Source: BMS3BBIN04 sp964552465
Lineage (GTDB): Bacteria > Electryoneota > Electryoneia > Electryoneales > Electryoneaceae
Reading direction: 5' to 3'
DNA: 64,000 nt
Assembly (NCBI GenBank): GCA_964552465.1
Contig: CAZKGR010000009.1
Span: 49,629-113,628, forward strand
The position numbers were made by a program, and so were the translations under genes. This document shows, one piece after another, positions 1-7,640 of this stretch. Under the pieces are notes generated by a model. It was given only the letters and a program-made list of their open reading frames with translations, was not told where the DNA came from and made no database searches. Numbering within the stretch: position 1 is the first letter of the stretch; every line of letters begins with the position of its first letter.

Positions 1-2575
1 GAGCGAAGATTTCAACGTTGTCGGTGGTGATGAAGACATATGGATCTTCGTTTGAGTGCAACAGCGCAGCACCATTCACGATTGGTGACGAACCGTTGTT
101 GGTCAGTGTAACCGTAATCCATGCATTTTCACCGGGATCAAGCCAGTTGTTTCCGTTCGGATCGCCTGAGAACGCGATGTCGGTTACTTCTGGCGTAGGC
201 GCATTCAAGGTCAGCGGCATAATCGATTCCCAGAAGTCCCATGAGTCGGCGATAAACACTGGTACTGATGCGACAGCGGCATCAGCGACATTCTGATCGA
301 CGCTCAATGCGAAGCCGTCAGGAATCGTGACAGAACCACCTGCGGGAATAGACGGGTACGCTTCGTACTCATCTGAGAATGTGACCATATCCACAACATC
401 GGTCATAGACACTGCGGTCGGGTCGAAGGTCGGTTCCACACCAACGTTCTGAACAGTAACACTAAGCAGCGCGGTTTCGTCATAATCGAGCTGGCCGTTT
501 GGATTCCAACCGGCGGCATCGTTCACTGTAACCGATTCAAAAACCACGTAGGCTCCTTCGGAAGCGGTGAGTGGAATCGCCGCTTCGTACGGGTCTATGT
601 TGTGGCCAGTCACGGTGATGTTCAGAGTGCCCGGAAGTGTCGGTGCTACCGGCAGGATCAGCGTAATGCTACCCGTATCATCGGTGTAGCCGGAAGCAAT
701 GACGCTTGGTTCGGCAGAGGATTCAACACAGACGCGTGCCCAGTTTGGCACATCCGGAACAGAGACAGTAATCTCGGTCATTCCGAGGAAGAACGCGGCC
801 GGGTGGTTTACGGTAACCGTTTGCGGGACTGTGGTCCACAGATCAACCGAACCGTCGCCCATGATGTTGTACATCTCGCAGTAGCGGCGGACGGTGCCCG
901 TATTTCCCCACTGTTCATACAGCTTCAGCTTTGAATAATCAACCATCCCGTTGATCCAGGTGATGTCGTACGGATCCCCCGGTGTCTGGTTGTCGAAGAA
1001 CGCCTCAAAGACCTTCTTCTCCATGACATCGTCTTCTGTCCAGTAGCTGTTCACGGATGAACCCATGAACGCAAACGAGCCACCATCGGCACGTATCCAG
1101 GTTTCCGCGAAGCACTCGGCGAGGTGGAATGAACCAGTGATGCAAGCGTAGCTCTGGACGAATGGGTACACCGTGTTGACCAGAGCGTTGACGTTTGCCT
1201 GGCTGAATTGCGGACCGTCAGCCCAGCTATAGTTGGAACCGTGGCCGGAGTAAGTGCTGAGGTTGACACCGGCGTTGAATGAATCGGTGACATCCTGCGT
1301 TGTCGCCCCAAAGGTCACTTGGTACAGACGATCGGCGGTGAATCCGGCGGGCCACAGGTAGTTGTTCAGCACGAAATTGTGCGTGCCTTCAGAGATCGTG
1401 TAGTTATCAACGGAGGCCATGAAGTTGGAATGCGTAACCCATGTGTCGCCAACCCACAAGACCTGTTCGTAGTTCAAGGTCTTGTCAATGACGTTTTGCA
1501 GGTCCGTCAGGTTGGCAATTGCGAAACGGCCAATGCCAGCATCCGGCATGTAGTCCGCACCTTCCAACTGAACGTAATTGAGGTCAGTGTTTGGACTGCC
1601 CGTACCCTGCCCCACCCAGTATGGGATGTCGCCTGTGTCACCGAGTAACAGAACAAATGATGGCGGCACATCACCGAAATCGTACTCGTTTTGCAAATAC
1701 GTTTTGATGGCGGTGTTGCTGGTTCCAATGTCGCTGGTCAGCGCTACGGTCACTTCCCAACCCTGCGCTTTCTTCCACGCGATGTACGGTTCCATCGCAG
1801 TCAGATAAGTCGCGTTGTTGGGCGCGATGATGAAATATCCTAGCGACTGCGGCAGTTCGTCAATCTCACGGCCCGGATCGTTGATCACAGCTTCCTGGAT
1901 CAGATTGATCGTGCGCGGATCATGGTAGCGGGCAGCCTTCTGTGCGGTCAGTGCCGTGTTCCCGCCAGCAAAGTCGAGCTGGATATTCAGACCCTGCGCG
2001 ATGCGAACCGTACCAGCGACCGGATTGTATTGAACCGGACGTACGGTTACCAGCGCCATTTGCTGACCGCGGACGACGATGTAATCCTCAACCTCGACAG
2101 TCGGAAGGTCACCATAGCTGTTCACTTGATAAGCGCTCGCGTTCTTTGTAAACGGAACGGTCGCACCCTCGATCTTTTCCAGAGGCGGCTGCACCGGCAT
2201 CAGGGCGGCTTCGCCTGTCAGATCGAAGAGAATGTGTTCGGTCCAATTGGCAGTAGTCACGCTCGCTAGAACAGTCGCGCCGTACGGGATTGCCACCAGC
2301 ATACGGCGTACTGGTAATTGCGGATTGCCGATTGCGCCTTCGATACCAGCATCTGGCCAACTAAGGAGGGCGTGTCCGACTGCATCGCCTCCGACTGATT
2401 CGGAGTGAATGCCCGTGGCTTCGAGACTCAAGGAGAGACCGTTGGCGGTCTCATCCAACACATTAACCTGCAACGGTTGAGCGGTAACGTCCGGTTGAAG
2501 CGGCAGCAGATCTGCAGCGATGCCAGTTGCTGCGAAAAGTAGCGTCAAGACAACCGTCAATGTCATCCTTTTCAT
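1..2575 (-). CDS. Secreted peptidase C25 (gingipain-like), 3' end beyond window
   Basis: A cysteine endopeptidase of the gingipain family, predicted to be exported. The reading frame opens at an ATG (2573-2575) preceded by GGGGAA and stays open to base 1, so at least 858 residues are present and the C-terminus is missing. Residues 1-20 form a Sec signal peptide (KR, then a hydrophobic run ending near A-A-D). The catalytic region is clear: YSGHGSNYSW carries His445 and SYACITGSF carries Cys478. The 33-residue His-Cys spacing equals that of RgpB. The N-terminal 200 residues resemble the C25 propeptide, and the part after about residue 600 looks like beta-sandwich (Ig-like) sequence. Family knowledge predicts a C-terminal sorting domain outside the window. 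No partner gene lies next to it. Family confidence is high; substrate unknown. Confidence 0.9.
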   Translation of the reverse strand, partial: MKRMTLTVVLTLLFAATGIAADLLPLQPDVTAQPLQVNVLDETANGLSLSLEATGIHSESVGGDAVGHALLSWPDAGIEGAIGNPQLPVRRMLVAIPYGATVLASVTTANWTEHILFDLTGEAALMPVQPPLEKIEGATVPFTKNASAYQVNSYGDLPTVEVEDYIVVRGQQMALVTVRPVQYNPVAGTVRIAQGLNIQLDFAGGNTALTAQKAARYHDPRTINLIQEAVINDPGREIDELPQSLGYFIIAPNNATYLTAMEPYIAWKKAQGWEVTVALTSDIGTSNTAIKTYLQNEYDFGDVPPSFVLLLGDTGDIPYWVGQGTGSPNTDLNYVQLEGADYMPDAGIGRFAIANLTDLQNVIDKTLNYEQVLWVGDTWVTHSNFMASVDNYTISEGTHNFVLNNYLWPAGFTADRLYQVTFGATTQDVTDSFNAGVNLSTYSGHGSNYSWADGPQFSQANVNALVNTVYPFVQSYACITGSFHLAECFAETWIRADGGSFAFMGSSVNSYWTEDDVMEKKVFEAFFDNQTPGDPYDITWINGMVDYSKLKLYEQWGNTGTVRRYCEMYNIMGDGSVDLWTTVPQTVTVNHPAAFFLGMTEITVSVPDVPNWARVCVESSAEPSVIASGYTDDTGSITLILPVAPTLPGTLNITVTGHNIDPYEAAIPLTASEGAYVVFESVTVNDAAGWNPNGQLDYDETALLSVTVQNVGVEPTFDPTAVSMTDVVDMVTFSDEYEAYPSIPAGGSVTIPDGFALSVDQNVADAAVASVPVFIADSWDFWESIMPLTLNAPTPEVTDIAFSGDPNGNNWLDPGENAWITVTLTNNGSSPIVNGAALLHSNEDPYVFITTDNVEIFA

Positions 2576-2894
2576 GGTTTTCCCCAACAGTTAGGTACCT
2601 TTTTTCCCGATTACAGAATTTCAAAATGCGTGTGCGATCTCGAAACCCTAAATCTTCCGAATCTTAAAAGGTAGGGATCTCAATGCGCAGATGCTACTGC
2701 ACACGAGGATCGACATGTAGTGTTTCAATCGCGTAATACGCTTGAGGAGACTGAGTTAGTCTCCCCTACCTCATTGATTTCTGGAGTAGAACTCCGTTTT
2801 CTAAGATTTTTGTAATTCTCTTGTTTTTATTGTTCGCGATTCGCAAGGGAGAGCTGGTGGGGACCAGTTCGGGCTTTTTACGGGGAAGAGACAG
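2576..2894. other. Spacer with two small hairpins
   Basis: This 319-bp spacer separates the divergent C25 peptidase and the first small membrane protein, so it should hold both promoters. I could not pick a convincing -35/-10 pair. Two hairpins are visible: a 7-bp stem GGAGACT/AGTCTCC at 2746-2764 and a short stem CTGGT/ACCAG at 2854-2867 followed by a T run just before the small ORF. Confidence 0.35.
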
Positions 2895-3020
2895 ATGGAT
2901 ATGCTAGGTGATGTCGTTGTTTGGGTCATTGCAGGGATAGGAGTCATTGGCGGTATTGGTTTGGCGACATGGAATTTGAAACGCCACTCGCGAGAACGTG
3001 CTGATGTACCTCTACCGTAA
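2895..3020 (+). CDS. Small single-pass membrane protein, 41 aa
   Basis: A 41-residue ORF with ATG at 2895 and a purine-rich GGGGAAGAG about six bases upstream, stopping with TAA at 3020. The sequence has a short acidic N-terminus (MDMLGD), one uninterrupted hydrophobic helix of about 20 residues containing GIGVIGGIG glycine zipper spacing, then a basic tail (KRHSRERAD). The charge pattern predicts the N-terminus outside and the tail in the cytoplasm. No homologue is recognised. It is followed 300 bases later by another tiny ORF of the same architecture, which argues that both are real. Function unknown. Confidence 0.55.
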   Translation: MDMLGDVVVWVIAGIGVIGGIGLATWNLKRHSRERADVPLP

Positions 3021-3326
3021 ACCTCAGCCTGCTAACTGACTGCTTATAACGATTGTGCCTGGTGCAAGCAAACAACTTTCGCCGGGCGTTCCTGTCATGG
3101 GGAATTGACGCCGGGTGTGACGGATGTCCGGCGACGAGAGTGGGAATATGCTGAATGTGGGGATCTTCGGATCTGCTGAAACTGTCACGGTTCGCTCCAG
3201 GCAGGCGCAAGAATTCAGCCTGGTGACGTGGATCACAGCGTGATCAGCGTCACGGCATTACAAAATCGTTCGAAGTATTCTGTCTTGTGATTGTTGCAAG
3301 ATGAAACGTGTTGGCAGGAGGATGGC
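3021..3326. other. Spacer between two small ORFs, no gene seen
   Basis: This 306-bp stretch has no credible ORF on either strand and no recognised RNA. It contains several GC-rich partial inverted repeats around 3080-3150 (GCCGGGCG and CGCCGGGTG type words) that could fold, but I cannot assign a class. Confidence 0.3.
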
Positions 3327-3458
3327 ATGAACGCGATGGTGACTTTTCTCATGGCTGCACTTGTCGGTGGCAGTGTAATCAGCGGAATCCTTGTCGAGTT
3401 GAATCTTCAACGGAAATGGCGTCGTGAGCAGCGCAAGTTAGACGGCCTTCAGGGATAG
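3327..3458 (+). CDS. Small single-pass membrane protein, 43 aa
   Basis: A 43-residue ORF with a near-perfect Shine-Dalgarno (AGGAGG) six bases before ATG 3327. It has a hydrophobic helix at about residues 3-23 (VTFLMAALVGGSVISGIL) followed by a strongly basic, charged tail (LQRKWRREQRK). This is the same layout as the 41-aa ORF upstream, although the sequences do not obviously align. It is too short for family assignment. The strong ribosome binding site is the best evidence that it is translated. A stabilising subunit, toxin-like peptide or membrane adaptor are all possible; no function is claimed. Confidence 0.6.
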   Translation: MNAMVTFLMAALVGGSVISGILVELNLQRKWRREQRKLDGLQG

Positions 3459-3561
3459 GGATTACTCTCATGCTGCGTGATAAACCTCTTGCACCTTTGA
3501 TCTACTCATAACGCGATGTCAGGTATCTGTTCCGATACCGTGATATCAGTATTCTACGACA

Positions 3562-3592
3562 AAACCGCCTGGCGCGATGCGCTGGGCGGTTT
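3562..3592. terminator. Long perfect hairpin, probable (bidirectional) terminator
   Basis: The arms AAACCGCC (3562-3569) and GGCGGTTT (3585-3592) enclose an inner GCGC/GCGC stem. T-rich bases follow on both strands. It lies downstream of the 43-aa ORF (+) and downstream of the tRNA (-), so it could terminate either. Confidence 0.6.
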
Positions 3593-3740
3593 AGTTTTGA
3601 TGCGAGTCTGAAGGCCAGGCAACCCCGCGGCACAGGACTGTCTCGCGGACCGCTGCTTCCTCTCGGACCTGACGGAGTTGGGCAAGGAGCCCTTGCACGG
3701 GACCCGGCCTTCGCACTCGCATGACAAATCGCTTGTGAAC

Positions 3741-3762
3741 AGAAAACCCGCCAGCGGACGGG
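3741..3762 (-). terminator. Intrinsic terminator of tRNA-Ala
   Basis: On the minus strand, CCCGTC pairs with GGCGGG (6 bp with one G-T pair, loop CGCT, 3747-3762) and is followed by TTTTCTGTT. It starts 13 bases after the tRNA 3' end. Confidence 0.6.
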
Positions 3763-3774
3763 CTCACCATTTTG

Positions 3775-3847
3775 TGGAGCTGAGCGGGATCGAACCGCTG
3801 ACCTATGCGTTGCGAACGCATCGCTCTCCCAACTGAGCTACAGCCCC
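3775..3847 (-). tRNA. tRNA-Ala, anticodon CGC
   Basis: The minus strand folds into a complete 73-nt cloverleaf: acceptor GGGGCTG/CAGCTCC, D stem GCTC/GAGC, anticodon stem ATGCG/CGCAT with loop TTCGCAA, and T arm AGCGG-TTCGATC-CCGCT. The anticodon is CGC, so it reads the alanine codon GCG. The discriminator base is A. The following bases are CAA, so the CCA end is not encoded and must be added by nucleotidyltransferase. No integrase or duplicated 3' end was seen nearby. Confidence 0.95.
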
Positions 3848-3948
3848 GTCGCTTGTTGTTGCTTCTTTTCCAGCGGCCCTAAAAGTAGGCTCCCGAAAAT
3901 TGCGAGTCAAGCGGTCTCAGTTGGTATCCTCCATCCGAAAAATGGCAC

Positions 3949-4530
3949 TCAGTCGGCGGTAATACGTTCCCGTTCAACTAAGATTTCTCGAATGTCCGGA
4001 ATCAGTTCTGCGAAGCGTTCGAATCGATGGCCACCATCCTCAAACCAGCGCATTGTAGCAGCTTCAGGATATTCGTCCGGTATCATAGAATGGTCGAGCT
4101 CCTCGTCATCGCGGGCGAGGAAAAAATGAACCAGCGTTCCTGGCGCACATCCTGATTGCATTGCCAATACTTTTAGATTTTCCACATGCTGTTTACTCCA
4201 TTCAAACATGTCTCCGTCGGTGTCGAACCGTTCAACAATGCCGACGTAATCATCCAGTCCGAGCCACGGCTCCATCGCCGGGTTGATGATCACTGCTGGC
4301 ACGTCGAACAGGGAGGCAGCGTGGTACGCGTAAAACGCGCCCAAGCTGGTGCCGATTATTACATGTGGCTCTTCAGATTCCTGAAGCAATTTACCGACAA
4401 ACTCCATGCAATCAATTGGATCTACAGGCAACGTTGGCGACTGCACATCCATATCTGGAAATGCTTCCCTGAGGATCTCCCATTTTCCACCCTCGCCGGT
4501 GGAAGCAAATCCATGCAAGTAGAGAATCAT
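3949..4530 (-). CDS. Alpha/beta-hydrolase, YqiA/UPF0227-like esterase
   Basis: A small cytoplasmic serine hydrolase of 193 residues, close to the length of the YqiA family. It opens with MILYLHGFAS, the typical HGF oxyanion segment. The nucleophile is Ser62 in GTSLGA (GxSxG), the acid is probably Asp141 or Asp142, and His168 lies in GGHRFERF. I chose ATG 4530, which has an AGG about six bases upstream, over an in-frame ATG at 4587 without one; the extra 19 residues would precede the conserved start. The gene is divergent from the TetR gene across a 406-bp spacer holding two identical-pattern candidate operators, so it may be a TetR target. Substrate unknown; family esterases act on short acyl or CoA esters. 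Confidence 0.8.
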   Translation of the reverse strand: MILYLHGFASTGEGGKWEILREAFPDMDVQSPTLPVDPIDCMEFVGKLLQESEEPHVIIGTSLGAFYAYHAASLFDVPAVIINPAMEPWLGLDDYVGIVERFDTDGDMFEWSKQHVENLKVLAMQSGCAPGTLVHFFLARDDEELDHSMIPDEYPEAATMRWFEDGGHRFERFAELIPDIREILVERERITAD

Positions 4531-4737
4531 GTTTACCTGGCTTTTATGTGGTTGTTGGTCTTGTGCAACGATTTTGCAAAACGTCATGAGTTATTTAAAA
4601 ATTACGCCTGTATTTATATAACGCAACCCATTATCGCCTCCCAATTGCAAGAGTAGTGTGTGTAATTTTACCTCCACGCGCCATACGAAGTCTTTGAGAA
4701 ACGGTCTTTTCCTTCAGTTAGGACAATACGAGCGGTG

Positions 4738-4758
4738 TTTATACAGTTGTTTGAAACA
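4738..4758. promoter_or_regulatory. Candidate TetR operator, copy 1
   Basis: The pattern is ATACA-N3-GTTT-N-AAACA preceded by TTT. The core TTGTTT-G-AAACAA is a 13-bp palindrome. The same pattern recurs 166 bp downstream, before the TetR start. Binding is inferred from symmetry, repetition and position. Confidence 0.45.
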
Positions 4759-4903
4759 AATATACAAACGTACGCCTCAAACGCTTGTTAAGTATTTTTC
4801 CACTGCTGATGAGGAAAAGCGAAGTGGTCGGATCACTGATGGCGTCTCACATTTTTCAAGTAGGTGATGAAATGGACTTGATTATTCGCGCAAAAGCGTA
4901 GAT

Positions 4904-4924
4904 TTTATACAACCGTTTAAAACA
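4904..4924. promoter_or_regulatory. Candidate TetR operator, copy 2
   Basis: The second copy of ATACA-N3-GTTT-N-AAACA (again preceded by TTT) ends 12 bases before the TetR start codon, a position suited to autorepression. The palindromic core is GTTT-A-AAAC. All fixed positions match copy 1. Confidence 0.45.
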
Positions 4925-4936
4925 TGGTGATTTTCA

Positions 4937-5542
4937 ATGAGTGAAAACGAACACGCTGAGCAGAAAATTCTTTCGGCCACCCTTGAGTGTATCAACGAAG
5001 TCGGGATACATGAGGTGACCGTGCGTCAAATCGCTGAACGTGCCGACGTGAATGTCGCAGCGATCAACTACTATTTCCGCTCAAAAGACCGTCTCTTCGA
5101 AGCGGCAATGGAGCAGGCAATGCACAATGTTTTCGATGAGTGGATGGGTATTATCCGCGACCGGGGTCGATCGATTCGCGCTCGGTTAAAGGATATTTTA
5201 CATGGAGTAGTGCGGGACGTGGACCTGAACCCTGGGATTACACGTGCGCAAGTTGATGGTCCGTCTGTTGAAGAAGAGCATGAAAAACTCGGAGCTTCCT
5301 GGACCCGCCGCTTCATTGCACTGATGTCGGCAGAGACGCAGGCCGCGTTACCGAGTGTCTCGTCCGTTGTGATCCAGGCGGCCCTGGTGGAAATGTATGC
5401 GACAGCCACATTTGTCCCAATGGCGACGGGAATGTTCGCAACGGTTTTACCTTTTGATTTACAGGAAGATGATGGCCGAAACGCGTTTGTTGATCACCTC
5501 CTCGACACCTTTTTCCGGACATTGGGGGATAAACGGACGTGA
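4937..5542 (+). CDS. TetR/AcrR-family transcriptional regulator
   Basis: A 201-residue DNA-binding repressor. Residues 8-55 form the TetR helix-turn-helix: ATLECINEVGIHEVTVRQIA, then ADVNVAAINYYFRSKDRLF, which contains the typical YYF-x-SKD recognition segment. The remaining 140 residues are the variable all-helical ligand and dimer domain, which gives no ligand clue. The ribosome binding site is weak. It is followed after 16 bases by the acetyltransferase-like gene, so the two are probably co-transcribed, and it is divergent from the esterase. The two candidate operators upstream suggest autoregulation and control of the esterase. Confidence 0.9.
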   Translation: MSENEHAEQKILSATLECINEVGIHEVTVRQIAERADVNVAAINYYFRSKDRLFEAAMEQAMHNVFDEWMGIIRDRGRSIRARLKDILHGVVRDVDLNPGITRAQVDGPSVEEEHEKLGASWTRRFIALMSAETQAALPSVSSVVIQAALVEMYATATFVPMATGMFATVLPFDLQEDDGRNAFVDHLLDTFFRTLGDKRT

Positions 5543-5558
5543 TGCCTGGTTTGTCAAA

Positions 5559-6371
5559 ATGAGTCCCGATCAAGTAATCCGGTACTTGCATTTGCTCGGT
5601 GTTGAATCCCATGAGCCGAGCCTTGAGGGTCTACACGATCTCGTTCGGGCGCAAATGACGCATGTACCGTTCGAGAACATCTCCAAGCTGCTTTACCTGC
5701 AACGTGATGGTATCCGCAATATTCCCAGTCTTGAAAACTACCTGAACGGCATTGAACAATTCAATTTCGGTGGGACCTGCTATTCCAACAACTCTTTCTT
5801 CCAGCAGTTATTGGTCGGTCTGGGGTACGATGCAAGATTGTGCGGCGCGGACATGAACAATCCCGATGTCCACTTGGTAATCAGGGTGTTGCTCGATAGC
5901 CGTGAGTATCTGATTGATGTCGGGTACGCCGCGCCATTTGACATTCCCCTCCCCCGAGATCTTCATGAGGATTATGTGATTCGTTCCGGGGAAGATCGTT
6001 ATGTGCTCAAGCCGCAGGATAGTGGAGGTCGATCACGTCTGGAGATGTATCATGATGGGGTACTTAAGCACGGATACATTGCCAAGCCCGAGGCGCGATC
6101 CATTACTGAATTTTCTGATGTCATCCTCGACTCGTTTCGTTACGACTCGACGTTCATGAATTCAATCCTACTCACTCGATTTCTCGAAGATCGATTCATA
6201 ATAATTCACAACCTGACCCTTACAAAAACGTGTGGCGAAGTGTATGAACAACGGGTTCTGGCGGATCGTGATGAACTGACTCAAGCTGTTGACGAGTTGT
6301 TCGGTATCCCGGCACACATCACGGCAGGTGTGGTTCAAAAACTTGGATCATTCGGGGATGCGTGGGAATGA
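5559..6371 (+). CDS. Arylamine N-acetyltransferase (NAT)-like protein
   Basis: A 270-residue cytoplasmic enzyme of the NAT superfamily, which moves acetyl groups from acetyl-CoA to aromatic amines, hydrazines or biosynthetic substrates through a thioester on cysteine. The cysteine-protease-like triad is intact: Cys74 in FGGTCYSNN, His105 in DVHLVI and Asp120 in YLIDVGYA, with spacing typical of the family. VPFENIS near residue 37 is the usual N-terminal signature. The canonical RGGxC is FGGTC here. I chose ATG 5559 because upstream in-frame codons overlap the TetR gene. TetR linkage suggests induction by a small molecule. Substrate unknown. Confidence 0.85.
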   Translation: MSPDQVIRYLHLLGVESHEPSLEGLHDLVRAQMTHVPFENISKLLYLQRDGIRNIPSLENYLNGIEQFNFGGTCYSNNSFFQQLLVGLGYDARLCGADMNNPDVHLVIRVLLDSREYLIDVGYAAPFDIPLPRDLHEDYVIRSGEDRYVLKPQDSGGRSRLEMYHDGVLKHGYIAKPEARSITEFSDVILDSFRYDSTFMNSILLTRFLEDRFIIIHNLTLTKTCGEVYEQRVLADRDELTQAVDELFGIPAHITAGVVQKLGSFGDAWE

Positions 6372-6390
6372 CAGAACAGATCTGACAACA

Positions 6391-6675
6391 TCAACCTCGA
6401 GATCCTTCACTGCGTTCCGGAGGACCTTGATCTATGACTTGATAGTTCGTGCCAGGCCGCTGCCGAAGCGCTTCTTCCATCCGGGTGACGGACATACGGA
6501 TGTCTTCGAGGCGACTGCGGAGATCGTCAGTGAACACGTGCAGCTCGGCACGGTCTGTTTTGGTGTCATCAAGGTGACGGATCTCATTGCGCACACGTGC
6601 ATAGGATAAAGCAAGCGTGACCAGTAAGGTTGCGAACCATACCAGGTCGCGGATGGTTAAGCTGAGTTCGGTCAT
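6391..6675 (-). CDS. Small phage-module membrane protein with coiled coil, 94 aa
   Basis: The last gene of the head module. Residues 1-10 are followed by one hydrophobic helix (LVWFATLLVTLALSY), then a charged heptad-like segment of about 45 residues (RVRNEIRHLDDTKTDRAEL and on) expected to form a coiled coil. The layout resembles small phage holin- or spanin-like proteins, but no family is recognised. ATG 6675 has GGGAG upstream. The last ten residues (PERSEGSRG) are encoded by a copy of a dispersed intergenic repeat at 6399-6420, so the original 3' end has probably been replaced. Confidence 0.65.
   Translation of the reverse strand: MTELSLTIRDLVWFATLLVTLALSYARVRNEIRHLDDTKTDRAELHVFTDDLRSRLEDIRMSVTRMEEALRQRPGTNYQVIDQGPPERSEGSRG
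6399..6420. repeat. Dispersed GAGATCCTTC repeat, copy 1
   Basis: A 22-bp copy of the GAGATCCTTCRCTnCGTTCnGGA family seen also at 16648, 22387, 27971 and 63204 (inverted). This one lies inside the 3' end of the small membrane protein gene. Confidence 0.7.
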
Positions 6676-6713
6676 CTATTAATCTCCCATGAAACCCTGG
6701 CAAACGCACGGTG

Positions 6714-6757
6714 TCCCTGCGGGCTTGTCCGCCTGAGGCGGGCTTCGCCAGCAGGGA
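6714..6757. repeat. Nested palindrome between phage-module genes
   Basis: The outer arms TCCCTGC (6714-6720) and GCAGGGA (6751-6757) enclose an inner hairpin CCGCC-TGA-GGCGG (6729-6741). It sits in the 145-bp spacer between the protease stop and the membrane protein start. It has no T tract and looks like the other spacer palindromes of this genome. Confidence 0.6.
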
Positions 6758-6820
6758 TTACCATTTCTGGAGCAATTGATTTATCCCGACTTGCGAGCAA
6801 GTTGGGGCAAACACGAATCG

Positions 6821-7597
6821 TTACTCTTGCTTCTGCAATGGGCGGAGGATTGCAAGGTAGCGGCGTCCACGGTGCTTCAATCTCAGTGTGGGACCAGCCT
6901 CGTCTGGATCCGGCGATGGCGAAATGCCGTTAATCGCAGTTGTCAGCTCAAGATCATCAGTGTCTGACTCGCCACCTGACGTCTCCCCTTCCCCATCCCT
7001 GACATTCGCAGGCAGTTCGAAACCGGTTCCTGTAGCCGCTCCGCGATAGACCAATGATCCTTCGGTGACGCGTTCGATCCCATCATAGTAGAAGAAACAG
7101 AGTTCGTTGTCGTAGTTACGTCCCGGCCAATGCGAGCATCCCCGTATGTCCCTACCGCAGATGCTGCATGTTGGTGTGCTATATGTGAAGGCAATGGACG
7201 CCTCGCTGTACACACCAGAATCGATCATCACCCGCAAATCTTCCGCGCCGGAGTGGGCTCGCGGCCAATAGAATTGCGGCACGACCCAAGTGATTCCATC
7301 TCGTTGTTCGACGGTTCCACCGAAGAAGCGGGCGACTCCGAGCGTGCGTTTGTCATGCCCGATCAGAACCGGCGCGCCTTGGACCAGTTCGAGTAAGCGT
7401 GATATGTCCTCGTTGCGGAAACGACCGAAACGTGAATCGACAGCGTCGCTGGCTAATCGGCAACGGCGGACACGGATGTCATCGGCTTTGAGTTCGACGA
7501 GCGGCGGGTTTGGAAGGGCATGAATGGCGGACAAATCAGCGGAGCCGGGTGTGACCGGGTCACGCATCAGGCGACCACTCAGATGTTGGGTAAGCAT
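6821..7597 (-). CDS. HK97-type prohead protease with zinc-knuckle insert
   Basis: A capsid maturation protease, 258 residues. The family pattern is visible: PVLIGHDKRTLGVA with His81, then SGVYSEASIAFT with Ser134, flanked by short beta strands. A Cys-rich insert follows: CSICGRDIRGC (Cys144, Cys147, Cys154) with HWPGR and Cys167, seen in a subset of phage proteases and likely to bind zinc. The acidic, low-complexity C-terminal part (residues 195-225) resembles scaffold-like tails. I chose ATG 7597, since the upstream in-frame extension is encoded by a degenerate spacer repeat. It lies directly downstream of the portal gene, the usual portal-protease pairing, and should cleave the capsid or scaffold during head assembly. 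Confidence 0.75.
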   Translation of the reverse strand: MLTQHLSGRLMRDPVTPGSADLSAIHALPNPPLVELKADDIRVRRCRLASDAVDSRFGRFRNEDISRLLELVQGAPVLIGHDKRTLGVARFFGGTVEQRDGITWVVPQFYWPRAHSGAEDLRVMIDSGVYSEASIAFTYSTPTCSICGRDIRGCSHWPGRNYDNELCFFYYDGIERVTEGSLVYRGAATGTGFELPANVRDGEGETSGGESDTDDLELTTAINGISPSPDPDEAGPTLRLKHRGRRYLAILRPLQKQE

Positions 7598-7610
7598 GGT
7601 ATACCCCAGT

Positions 7611-7640
7611 TGTGAGTTGTGAGTTATGAGGTGTGAGGAC
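7611..7640. repeat. Degenerate TGTGAGTTGTGAG tract
   Basis: A tract of repeated TGTGAG/TATGAG words in the spacer, touching the portal stop codon (7641-7643). Related tracts occur at 11583-11615, 22240-22270 and 51966-51998 (inverted). Confidence 0.6.

Larger units (their letters stand above)
4531..4936. other. AT-rich divergent control region of esterase and TetR
   Basis: This 406-bp spacer lies between divergent starts and is clearly more AT-rich than the surrounding coding DNA. No ORF in it is convincing. It holds the two matching 21-bp motifs listed separately and should contain the promoters of both genes; no -35/-10 pair is clear enough to call. Confidence 0.5.

Noticed and set aside
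2746..2867. Hairpins upstream of the 41-aa ORF as a riboswitch
   Set aside because: Two short stems without conserved core bases of any riboswitch class I know.
3301..3330. Mini ORF ATG AAA CGT ... TGA overlapping the start of the 43-aa ORF (TGA/ATG overlap)
   Set aside because: Nine codons; could be a leader peptide but there is no other evidence.
3775..3847. tRNA-Ala as attachment site for the head module
   Set aside because: No duplicated tRNA 3' end near 14-17 kb and no integrase; three host-like genes lie between tRNA and module.
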